A stretch of 64,000 nt of DNA from positions 186,001 through 250,000 of the forward strand of contig SIRU01000033.1 in assembly GCA_004366385.1 (NCBI GenBank), read 5' to 3'. Made by a program: the position numbers and the translations under genes. This stretch comes from Actinomycetota bacterium. Its GTDB lineage: Bacteria > Actinomycetota > Thermoleophilia > Gaiellales > Gaiellaceae. Numbering within the stretch: the first letter of the stretch is position 1; each line of letters opens with the position of its first letter. Positions 57,871-64,000 of this stretch are shown piece by piece. The notes below the pieces were generated by a model. The model was not told the origin of the DNA, made no database searches, and saw only the letters and a program-made list of their open reading frames with translations.

Positions 57871-59027
57871 CCGGCCGCGACGATCCCGTCCGGGAAGGGC
57901 GAGAGCTTCTCCGCGCCGCCGGCGGTGATCAGGAAGTTGTCCTCGAGGCGGAGCCCGCCGCCGCCCTCTATATAGCATCCTGGCTCGATTGCAAGAACCA
58001 TGCCCTCCGCGATCTCGCCGCCGCCGGCCTGGTGCGCGTACGGCGGCTCGTGCGCGCGGGCGCCGACGCCGTGCGCGATCGGGTGCGACGGCTGGCCCGG
58101 GAACCCCATCGCGTCGATGCCCGCCCGGATGAGGTGGTCGAGCTCGGCGAGGCTCGCTCCGGGCTGCGAGAACGCGATCGCGTCGTCGTACACCGCGGTC
58201 AGGCGCTCCTCGAGCTCGCGGTAGCGCGGCGTGAGCTCGCCGCAGACGAGGTTCTTCGTGTGGTCGCACCAGTAGCCGTCCGCGCAGACCCAGATCTCGA
58301 ACAGCGTCGGCTCGCCCTCGACCACCGGCCGCGACGTCGTCGCCGTGAACGTCTTGATCCCCGGCCCCGACCAGACGAGCGAGAACCCGAGCGCGAGCTC
58401 GACCTTCCCCTCCCAGCCGGTGCCCTCGCCGTGCACGAAACCCTCCCACTCCGCGGCGATCTGCGCCTCGCTCATCCCGGGCTCGATGACGAGCTTGCAG
58501 TGCTCCATCGCCGCGGCCGCGATCTCGTTCGCGAGCCGCATGCGCTCGACCTCCTGCCCGGTCTTGAGCGCGCGGGCCTCAGCGAGGAGCGGGGTCGCGT
58601 CCTCGGCCTCGGGGAACGCGTCGAACCAGGCGCGCGTGAAGGTCGTCGGCTCCCCGACCATGCGGTCGGACGCCTGCGTGCCGAGCGAGAGCTCGAGCCC
58701 GACGCGCTCGTACTCGGCTGCAGCTTCGCGTGCCAGCTCGAGCACGCGCGCGGTCGGCGGCCGCGCGTCGGCGGGGTCGTAGCCGTGAAACAGCCTGATG
58801 TCGTCCGTCCAGGCGGCGCGCGCCGCGTCCTCCTCCGAGGCCTCGAGGGAGACGAGCACGGACTCGCCCTCGCGCGGGAAGACGCAGGCGTCGTACCCCT
58901 TCATGCCCCAGAAGTTGGTCAGGTAGACGACGTTGTCGGGCGCGCGCACGACGAGCGCGTCGAGCCCGCGCTCGCCCATGAGCGCGCGCACGCGCTCGAG
59001 CTTCGCGTCGTCCCGCGGCCACGCCAC
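57867..59027 (-). CDS. M24 family metallopeptidase (Xaa-Pro peptidase type), second copy
   Basis: 386 residues. Creatinase N-domain (GLDALVVRAPDNVVYLTNFW), then the M24 domain: IWVCADGYWCDHTKNLVCGE (metal Asp positions), PIAHGVGARAHEPPY (metal His), MVLAIEPGCYIEGGGGLRLE (metal Glu positions). A plausible metal set is present, so it may be an active proline-type aminopeptidase. GTG 59027 follows -10-like TAGGAT (59039-59034) at 6 nt. The TAG stop lies in element E2. Confidence 0.82.
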   Translation of the reverse strand: MAWPRDDAKLERVRALMGERGLDALVVRAPDNVVYLTNFWGMKGYDACVFPREGESVLVSLEASEEDAARAAWTDDIRLFHGYDPADARPPTARVLELAREAAAEYERVGLELSLGTQASDRMVGEPTTFTRAWFDAFPEAEDATPLLAEARALKTGQEVERMRLANEIAAAAMEHCKLVIEPGMSEAQIAAEWEGFVHGEGTGWEGKVELALGFSLVWSGPGIKTFTATTSRPVVEGEPTLFEIWVCADGYWCDHTKNLVCGELTPRYRELEERLTAVYDDAIAFSQPGASLAELDHLIRAGIDAMGFPGQPSHPIAHGVGARAHEPPYAHQAGGGEIAEGMVLAIEPGCYIEGGGGLRLEDNFLITAGGAEKLSPFPDGIVAAG

Positions 59028-59036
59028 GGGCCGATC

Positions 59037-60059
59037 CTACGGCCCCAGCTCGCGTTCCAGCTCGGTGAGGGCTGCGTCGAACGAAGCGAGTGCGTCGCGC
59101 TTGTCTGCGGGCTTCCCATAGAGCGTGCACGTCACGTTCGCGACGGTGCGCGTCTCGGCCTCCGGCGAAGGCACCGGGGGCAGCTTGCGAGAGTTCGCCT
59201 CGGGTGCCACGAGGACGTTGCAGTGGACATATCCCGGGTCTCGCTCCGCAGTCACCAGCGCGGCGAGCGGACTGTCCGCGCGGCACCGCGGATGGGCAGC
59301 CGGGCGGAACCCGTGGCGCCGCAGCGCGTCCACCACCTGTTCCGCCTGGATGGGCTCGGCCTCGACCGGCTCGCAGGGCTGGGTCTCCAGCGGAACGGAC
59401 GCGCGCTCCTCGACCACCTGATCCGCCGGCGGCACCTCGATCTCGACCGGCGCGCCGAAGCCGAAGAGTTCCAGGTCGAACGGGCTTCGGACCTCGCCGA
59501 CCCGGATCCGGCGGACGACCCCGTCGTCGTCGATCCAGACGCCCACGACGGCCGTCTCGCTCTCGCAGTCGGGGATCTCCGCTCGCTCGCAGTCGACGGT
59601 GAGGTCGTAGCGAACAGTCGGCTCGCCTCGCACGTCCTCCTCGCCGGCGCGCTCGGTGGTCACGCTCGCCGACCGGAGCAGCCGGAGAAGGGCGCTCGGC
59701 GAGAACGTGTCGAACACGTTCTCGTCGGCGGCAGGCAGCTTCGACCACTTCCCGACGTTCCGCGGAGCCCGCACGTACATCGCCTCGCCGGCGGCAACAG
59801 TCTCCGACGACCCGAACTCTCCCCCGTCGCAGGTCAGGCGAGCGAGCTTGCGTGCACTGTCGACGGCACCTTCGCAGTCGCTCGGCTCGTCACCGTGCGA
59901 CGTCCCCTCGAAGAGAAACGTCCCGCTCGCCTCCGTGCGCTCGGCCGCCTCCGCGAGGTTCGGCTCGCTCTCGACCCCGCCGCACCCTGCCGCGGCGAGG
60001 GCCAGCGCGCTGACGGCGGCGAGGGCCAGCGCGCTGACGGCTGCGAGCGCGAGCCTCAC
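59037..60059 (-). CDS. Putative lipoprotein of unknown function
   Basis: 340 residues. The signal peptide contains a repeated octapeptide (LALAAVSA twice) and a lipobox-like LALAAAGC, so Cys26 would be lipidated. The mature part has SGTFLFEGTSHGDEPSDCEG and YDLTVDCERAEIPDCESETA and a second domain starting ADQVVEERASVPLETQPCEP, all Cys-containing and probably disulfide-linked. The first part resembles LppX/LprG-like actinobacterial lipoproteins only in general design. GTG 60059; no promoter box recognised. Confidence 0.6.
   Translation of the reverse strand: MRLALAAVSALALAAVSALALAAAGCGGVESEPNLAEAAERTEASGTFLFEGTSHGDEPSDCEGAVDSARKLARLTCDGGEFGSSETVAAGEAMYVRAPRNVGKWSKLPAADENVFDTFSPSALLRLLRSASVTTERAGEEDVRGEPTVRYDLTVDCERAEIPDCESETAVVGVWIDDDGVVRRIRVGEVRSPFDLELFGFGAPVEIEVPPADQVVEERASVPLETQPCEPVEAEPIQAEQVVDALRRHGFRPAAHPRCRADSPLAALVTAERDPGYVHCNVLVAPEANSRKLPPVPSPEAETRTVANVTCTLYGKPADKRDALASFDAALTELERELGP
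59993..60040. repeat. Perfect 24-bp tandem duplication in the lipoprotein signal peptide
   Basis: Two exact copies of a 24-bp unit (59993-60016 and 60017-60040), in frame, each adding eight residues (LALAAVSA) to the hydrophobic core. A partial third copy, ending in CTGCGAGCGCGAG, follows. Probably a recent slippage expansion. Confidence 0.85.
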
Positions 60060-60101
60060 GGGAACATCGAACTCCCTCGCAGGCGACGCGTCAACCCGTG
60101 A

Positions 60102-60728
60102 TCAGAACGGCAGGAACTGGAGCGGGCCGCGCGTGACGTCCGAGAGGTCGACGTCCACGCGCACGTCGGCCTCCTCCGGGAGCTCGGCACGCAGGCGGTC
60201 GGCGAGCGCAAAGGCGTCCTCCTCGGTGATCGCGCCGGCGACGACGAAGCGGAAGCGGCGCTTCGCCGGGATGCCCTCGGCGGTGAGCCGCTTCTGGAGC
60301 TCGACCGCCTCGTCGCGCGACGGCAGCTCGACCACGACCTCCCAGTCGTAGCGGCCCTGGAGCCGTGCCTCCTCCGCCTCGGCCGCCACGCGCGCCTCGT
60401 CCTCCGCCCGCTCCTCCTCGGGTGTCGTGGGCAGCGGGAGCGAGGCGTCCTTCCACTCCTCCTCGACCGGGTGCCAGCGCGTGACGAGCACCTCGGCGGT
60501 GAGCTCGTCGGCCGCGATCAGCTGGCGCACGACGCGCTCCGCCTCGCGTGCCTGCTCCTCGGTCTCGGTGTACAGGAAGAGCAGCGAGCCGTCGCGGGTC
60601 ACGAGCACGCCCGGGCCGAGCCGCTCGCGCGCCTCCTCGTCGAGATCGAGCGCGCGCAGCCGCTCGCCGAGCGAGAACCCGTGCTCGTCGTCGTCGAGCT
60701 CGACCTCGACGCGGAACTCGTCCTCCAC
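60102..60728 (-). CDS. Hypothetical acidic protein with two similar alpha/beta halves
   Basis: 208 residues, strongly acidic. First half FRVEVELDDDEHGFSLGERL ... GVLVTRDGSLLFLYTETEEQ ... AREAERVVRQLIAADELTAE; second half YDWEVVVELPSRDEAVELQK, RLTAEGIPAKRRFRFVVAGA, EEDAFALADRLRAELPEEAD. The pattern strand-helix-strand-strand-helix suggests two ferredoxin-like folds as in ACT or SPOR domains; no family assigned. GTG 60728. The FAH-family gene ends 11 nt upstream, so they are probably cotranscribed. Confidence 0.6.
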   Translation of the reverse strand: MEDEFRVEVELDDDEHGFSLGERLRALDLDEEARERLGPGVLVTRDGSLLFLYTETEEQAREAERVVRQLIAADELTAEVLVTRWHPVEEEWKDASLPLPTTPEEERAEDEARVAAEAEEARLQGRYDWEVVVELPSRDEAVELQKRLTAEGIPAKRRFRFVVAGAITEEDAFALADRLRAELPEEADVRVDVDLSDVTRGPLQFLPF

Positions 60729-60739
60729 AGCGCCCGACG

Positions 60740-61609
60740 CTACCAGCGCACGCGCGGCGGGGCAGGCTCGCCGTGCGCCTCCTCCCACGAGGCCACCGGG
60801 CTCCGGAGGACGCCGATGCGCTCGATCTCGGCCTCCATCACGTCGCCGGGCTTGAGGTAGAGCGAGGCCGCGTCCGGCGAGAAGCCCGCGACCCCCGACA
60901 CGGTGCCGGTCGAGAGCACGTCGCCCGCCGAGTACCCGAGCGCCGAGTAGTGGCTGAGGATCTCCGGGATCGTCACGCTCATGCGGCTCGAGTGCGACGT
61001 CTGCCGGGTCTCGCCGTTCACGCGCAGCTCCATGCCGAGGTCGTGCGGGTCGGGGATCTCGTCCGGGGTGACGATCCACGGGCCGAGCGGGCAGAAGGTG
61101 TCGATCGCCTTGCAGAACGAGAACACGCCCGAGCGCATCTCGCGCCGCTGGATGTCGCGCGCCGTGATGTCGTTGAAGATCACGTACCCGCCGATGTAGT
61201 CGGCGGCCTCCTCCGGCGCGAACCACTTCCCGGGCTTGCGCAGGACAACGGCGAGCTCGAGCTCGTAGTCGAGCTCCTCGGTCAGGTGCTCGGGGTAGAC
61301 CACGGGCTCGTCCGGGCCGACGATCGCGTCCACGTTCTGGAAGAAGACGATCCAGGGCGCGATCTCGTGCGACCAGCCGACCTGCTTCGACTCGTCCTCG
61401 TGCTCGCGGAAGTTGCCGGCGGTGTGGAAGAACTTCCTCGGGACGATCGGCGCGCGCAGGCGGGTCTCCGCGAGCGGGACGCGCTCGCCGGTCTCGTCGG
61501 CGCCGCCGCGCTCGAACCACTCGCGCGTCGTCGGGACGTCGAGGACGGCGATCTCGTCGCCGTCGAGCACGCCGACCCGCTGCTCGTCGCCGAAGGTGAC
61601 GAGCTTCAC
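60740..61609 (-). CDS. Fumarylacetoacetate hydrolase (FAH) family protein
   Basis: 289 residues. KFFHTAGNFREHEDESKQVG (YxxHxxE-type region), DYELELAVVLRKPGKWFAPE with the metal-binding E-x-E, YVIFNDITARDIQRREM, CKAIDTFCPLGPWIVTPDEI and GDVLSTGTVSGVAGF are FAH-fold hallmarks. Members hydrolyse or decarboxylate acylpyruvates, 2-keto-3-deoxy acids or dienoates in sugar and aromatic breakdown. GTG 61609 overlaps the TGA of the upstream SRPBCC-like gene (GTGA). Confidence 0.85.
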   Translation of the reverse strand: MKLVTFGDEQRVGVLDGDEIAVLDVPTTREWFERGGADETGERVPLAETRLRAPIVPRKFFHTAGNFREHEDESKQVGWSHEIAPWIVFFQNVDAIVGPDEPVVYPEHLTEELDYELELAVVLRKPGKWFAPEEAADYIGGYVIFNDITARDIQRREMRSGVFSFCKAIDTFCPLGPWIVTPDEIPDPHDLGMELRVNGETRQTSHSSRMSVTIPEILSHYSALGYSAGDVLSTGTVSGVAGFSPDAASLYLKPGDVMEAEIERIGVLRSPVASWEEAHGEPAPPRVRW

Positions 61610-62139
61610 GCGCGCGCCTCCGCTTTCGTCCGTGCGGCGCGCAGGAGCAGGATGCGGATGAGGCCGCTGAACGGCCGCACGACGCGCCAGTAGCGGCGGA
61701 ACGCGCGACGAGCGCACAGGTCGGCCACGTGGACGCGCGTCTCCGTCGAGAGGGAGCCCGGCCCGACCCGGAAGTCGATGACCGCCTTGCACGTGTCCGG
61801 TCGCGAGTACGCGAGAAACTCCTCCGTGGTGCTCGGGCGATCCGGGTCGCGCTCGCTGCCGAGAAGCTTCCAGAACTGCCCGGTGAGCCCGAGCACCAGC
61901 CCTTCCTCGGGGACGTCCTCGAGCACGACCCCGGGGAGCTCGCCGCCGACGAACGGCTGCCGCGCGTCGCCGTAGGGCCGGCCGAGCCGCCGCACCCACC
62001 AGAGCGCACGCGCGAGCGGGATGTCCGCGATCGCGACCTCGCGGAACGCCGCGTCGATCCGGGCGGCGGGGGCGTCGATCGCGAGCGAGTGCCGCTCCAC
62101 GAACTCGTACGCGGGCAGGAAGTCGTCGAGCGCCCTCAC
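61606..62139 (-). CDS. SRPBCC-like / hypothetical protein
   Basis: 177 residues. The C-terminal signature STETRVHVADLCARRAFRRY, WRVVRPFSGLIRILLL recurs in actinobacterial proteins annotated as SRPBCC or of unknown function; the first half FVERHSLAIDAPAARIDAAF, REVAIADIPLARALWWVRRL and FKAVIDFRV-type strands fit a ligand-binding helix-grip fold. Start GTG 62139 has GGGGAG 4 nt upstream, supplied by the conserved repeat module B; a longer frame runs back into the repeat. Coupled to the FAH gene. Confidence 0.6.
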   Translation of the reverse strand: MRALDDFLPAYEFVERHSLAIDAPAARIDAAFREVAIADIPLARALWWVRRLGRPYGDARQPFVGGELPGVVLEDVPEEGLVLGLTGQFWKLLGSERDPDRPSTTEEFLAYSRPDTCKAVIDFRVGPGSLSTETRVHVADLCARRAFRRYWRVVRPFSGLIRILLLRAARTKAEARA

Positions 62140-62144
62140 GCGCT

Positions 62145-62257
62145 CCCCACCCTGGGTGGGGTGTTCGACCACCCTCCACCCGCGGTCGAGCCTAGCGGCG
62201 AAGTGCGCACGCGTGGGAGACAGATGTGTGCCGATTGCGTGCCGACTTCTCCCCAGG
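62145..62257 (-). promoter_or_regulatory. Duplicated promoter/leader-peptide module, copy B
   Basis: Minus strand order: conserved block (62257-62228), -35-like TCCCAC (62218-62213), 18-nt spacer, -10 TAGGCT (62194-62189), 9 nt, then GTG 62179 opening VEGGRTPHPGWG. Relative to copy A, the 12 codons differ only at two Gly third positions (GGT/GGC and GGA/GGC). The palindrome CCCCACCCAGGGTGGGG lies at 62161-62145 and its last bases give the ribosome site of the SRPBCC-like gene, so leader translation overlaps that start region. Probably the promoter of the SRPBCC-FAH operon. Confidence 0.65.
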
Positions 62258-62263
62258 CCCTGT

Positions 62264-63487
62264 TCATGCGACCCCGCACACCTTCATCGCGGCGCGCGCG
62301 TACACCTCCGCCGTCTTGACGAGACCGTCGATCTCGAGATTCTCGCCCTTCACGGTGTCGAGCAGGCCGCTCGACGTGCCGTAGTTCACGGTCGGGACGC
62401 CGTAGCGCGTCAGCGCGGACGCGTCCGAGAACCAGCGCGTCACGTCTCGCTCCGGCTTCGAGCCGAACACCTCCGCGTGCGCCTCGTCAAGCGCGGCGAT
62501 CAGCGGGTGCGACTCCTCGATCTCCGCGCCGGGCGCGGTGACGTACACCTCACCCTCGACGCCGTACTCGGGGAAGCGCTCGGCGAGCGACCGAACGAGG
62601 TCGAGCACCTGCCCCCGCGCGCGGGCCATCTCCTTCGTCGGCGGCACGCGCACGTCGAGGAAGAGATCCGTGCGATGCGGCGTCCGCGACACCCGCCAGC
62701 CGAAGCCGCCGTCTATCCCGGCCACGTTCACGACCGGACGCACGTCGCGGTACGCGTTCTCCGGGTCGGCCTCCCACTCCGCGATCCACTCGAGCACGGC
62801 GTCGAGCACCTCGCGCATGCGCAGGATCGAGTTCGCCTCGGGAGAGCTGAAGGCCGTGTGCACGAACTGGCCCTGCGTCGCGATCCGCAGCCAGAGCGAG
62901 CCGAAGTGGCCGAGCACGACCTTCGACTCGGTCGGCTCGCCGAGGATGCACATGTCCGCGACGCCGCCGTGCGTGACGAGGTGACGCGTGCCGGCCGCGT
63001 AGCCGCGGAACTCGGCGCCCTGCTCCTCCGCCCACTGCGCCTTCTCGATCTCGCCCGCGACTGCCGCCACGAGCACGTCGCCGCGCAGCCGCACGCCCGC
63101 GTCGTCCAGCACCCGCAGCGCCTCCACGTAGCACGCGAGCGCCCCCTTCATGTTCGAGATGCCGAGCCCGTACAGCCGCCCGTCCTCCACGAACGCCTTC
63201 GGCTGGAACCCCGGGACGTGCGCGAGCCAGGCCTCGCGGCCCGAGTACGAGGTGTCCAAGTGCCCGTTGAACATGAGGCTCGGGCCGCCTCCGACGCCAG
63301 GACGGGTCGCGAGAACGTTCGCGCGGCCGTCCTCCACCTGCTGCCACTGCACCTGCAACCCCATGTCGGCGAACGTCTGCGCCATCAGCTCGGCCATCGC
63401 CTGCTCGGAGCCGGTGAGGCTCGGGGTGCCGATCGCGCGGCTCGCCCACTCCACGAGCCGGTCCCGGTCGATCCGGAGCTCAGCCAC
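62264..63487 (-). CDS. M20 family amidohydrolase/peptidase (ArgE/DapE type)
   Basis: 407 residues. VEWASRAIGTPSLTGSEQAM start, LMFNGHLDTSYSGREAW with the metal His and Asp, YGLGISNMKGALACYVEALR with the bridging residues, CILGEPTESKVVLGHFGSLW (metal Glu), and the dimerisation domain from TQGQFVHTAFS; C-terminal WFSDASALTRYGVPTVNYGT. Hydrolyses an N-acyl or peptide bond; substrate unknown. GTG 63487 overlaps the LLM gene by 8 nt. Confidence 0.87.
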   Translation of the reverse strand: MAELRIDRDRLVEWASRAIGTPSLTGSEQAMAELMAQTFADMGLQVQWQQVEDGRANVLATRPGVGGGPSLMFNGHLDTSYSGREAWLAHVPGFQPKAFVEDGRLYGLGISNMKGALACYVEALRVLDDAGVRLRGDVLVAAVAGEIEKAQWAEEQGAEFRGYAAGTRHLVTHGGVADMCILGEPTESKVVLGHFGSLWLRIATQGQFVHTAFSSPEANSILRMREVLDAVLEWIAEWEADPENAYRDVRPVVNVAGIDGGFGWRVSRTPHRTDLFLDVRVPPTKEMARARGQVLDLVRSLAERFPEYGVEGEVYVTAPGAEIEESHPLIAALDEAHAEVFGSKPERDVTRWFSDASALTRYGVPTVNYGTSSGLLDTVKGENLEIDGLVKTAEVYARAAMKVCGVA

Positions 63488-64000
63488 GGACGTGCGGGAG
63501 GACGCGCTCCCCGAAGAGCCGGATCTGGTCGTGCCGGCGGTCGCCCCAGAGCTCGAGCATGACGTGCGTGCAGCCGGCCTCGCGATACTCCTCGATCGCC
63601 GCGACGCAGTCCTCGGGCGTGCCCGCGATCGGCTTGCAGCGGTCGAGCAAGGAGTCGGGGACTTCCACCTTCGCAGCGAGTCTCCCGCCCCGCTCCATCG
63701 CCTCGGCGACCGGCGCGAGCTCGTCCATCTCGATCTCGGCCAGCTCGAGCAGCGTGTCGGCGGCGCCCTTGATGTTCTGGAACTTGTTCGCGAGGTACAT
63801 GCCGGCGATCTCGCGGGCGCCGTCGCGGCCCGCGTCGCTGTCGGACTCGTGGATGGACGCGACGATCGTGCAGCCGATGTCGATGTCCGCGGCGACGTTC
63901 TCGCGCGTGTAACGGACGAACGCGGGCGTCGTGATCGACGGCGTGAGGCAGCCGTCGGAGATCTCGCCTGCGAGCGCCTGCATCTTCGGCGCGGTGGCGG
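63480..64000 (-). CDS. LLM-class flavin-dependent oxidoreductase, 5' end outside window
   Basis: 173 C-terminal residues are visible: TAPKMQALAGEISDGCLTPS, VAADIDIGCTIVASIHESDS, REIAGMYLANKFQNIKGAAD, IAGTPEDCVAAIEEYREAGC, THVMLELWGDRRHDQIRLFG. This is the C-terminal half of a luciferase-like (F420- or FMN-dependent) monooxygenase/reductase of the MER/LLM superfamily; the GTPEDCxxxIxxYxxAGxTHVML strand is the standard end. The cofactor half is missing. Operon with the M20 gene (8-nt overlap). Confidence 0.8.
   Translation of the reverse strand, partial: ATAPKMQALAGEISDGCLTPSITTPAFVRYTRENVAADIDIGCTIVASIHESDSDAGRDGAREIAGMYLANKFQNIKGAADTLLELAEIEMDELAPVAEAMERGGRLAAKVEVPDSLLDRCKPIAGTPEDCVAAIEEYREAGCTHVMLELWGDRRHDQIRLFGERVLPHVRG

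Overview
The window is very GC-rich, packed with genes (most gaps under 120 bp) and looks actinobacterial. It carries a WhiA homologue in front of gap-pgk, SHOCT and DUF6325 stress-type proteins, a Liv-type ABC operon, many GTGA/ATGA stop-start overlaps, and LexA boxes of the Gram-positive GAAC-N4-GTTC type. Gene content suggests the deep-branching class Thermoleophilia (Gaiellales/Solirubrobacterales-like); that placement is inference. A recurring design is a TAnnnT -10 box ending 6-10 nt before the start codon, which implies that many genes are transcribed without a leader; it also helped fix several GTG/ATG starts.

Layout. 1-12 kb: RNase Z (partial), an HD-GYP protein, an SOS-controlled LysM protein, a DUF1611/dipeptide-epimerase pair (DgcN/DgcA-like D-glutamate catabolism), tRNA-Arg(CCG), a class V aminotransferase, MFS and CorA transporters, a HIT protein and small membrane proteins. 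12-24 kb: tRNA-Gly(CCC), a small gene broken by an amber codon, a pilin-like protein with a nuclease-type tail, an MBL hydrolase, a holin-like/alkaline-phosphatase fusion, a ZIP transporter, a SHOCT-DUF6325-SHOCT cassette, an AI-2E family permease, a ClC channel and a UPF0104 flippase-like protein. 24-43 kb: central carbon metabolism (glpX-fba; tpiA-gpmI; whiA-gap-pgk), argS, a TadG-like protein with an ECF sigma factor, an S9 peptidase, ogt, a delta-1-pyrroline-5-carboxylate dehydrogenase and uvrC. This resembles the widespread uvrC-rapZ-yvcK-whiA-gap-pgk-tpi neighbourhood, but rapZ and yvcK are absent and unrelated genes lie in between. 43-64 kb: a peroxiredoxin, tRNA-Leu(CAG), a subtilisin-like protease, a Liv operon flanked by two ketopantoate-reductase-like paralogues and an M24 hydrolase, an orphan LeuA-family enzyme, a phenylacetate-CoA-ligase-like enzyme, a second M24 hydrolase, a fumarylacetoacetase-family enzyme, an M20 amidohydrolase and an LLM flavin oxidoreductase (partial). 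The last block looks like uptake and breakdown of organic acids and amides.

Most unusual content. (1) Two 223-bp elements (39824-40046 and 57648-57870) align without gaps at about 68 percent identity, each bounded by CTAG. Their terminal stems differ in sequence but stay paired through compensatory changes, and both keep the same internal hairpins: a strong candidate for an undescribed structured RNA or transposable DNA hairpin. (2) A LysM gene whose near-consensus promoter has one LexA box filling the 17-bp spacer and a second covering the start codon. (3) A duplicated 112-bp module (44397-44508 and 62145-62257) with upstream block, -35, -10, and a leaderless 12-codon reading frame whose only differences are silent. 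Genes on both strands were judged by family motifs, start signals and gene packing; no database search was run.
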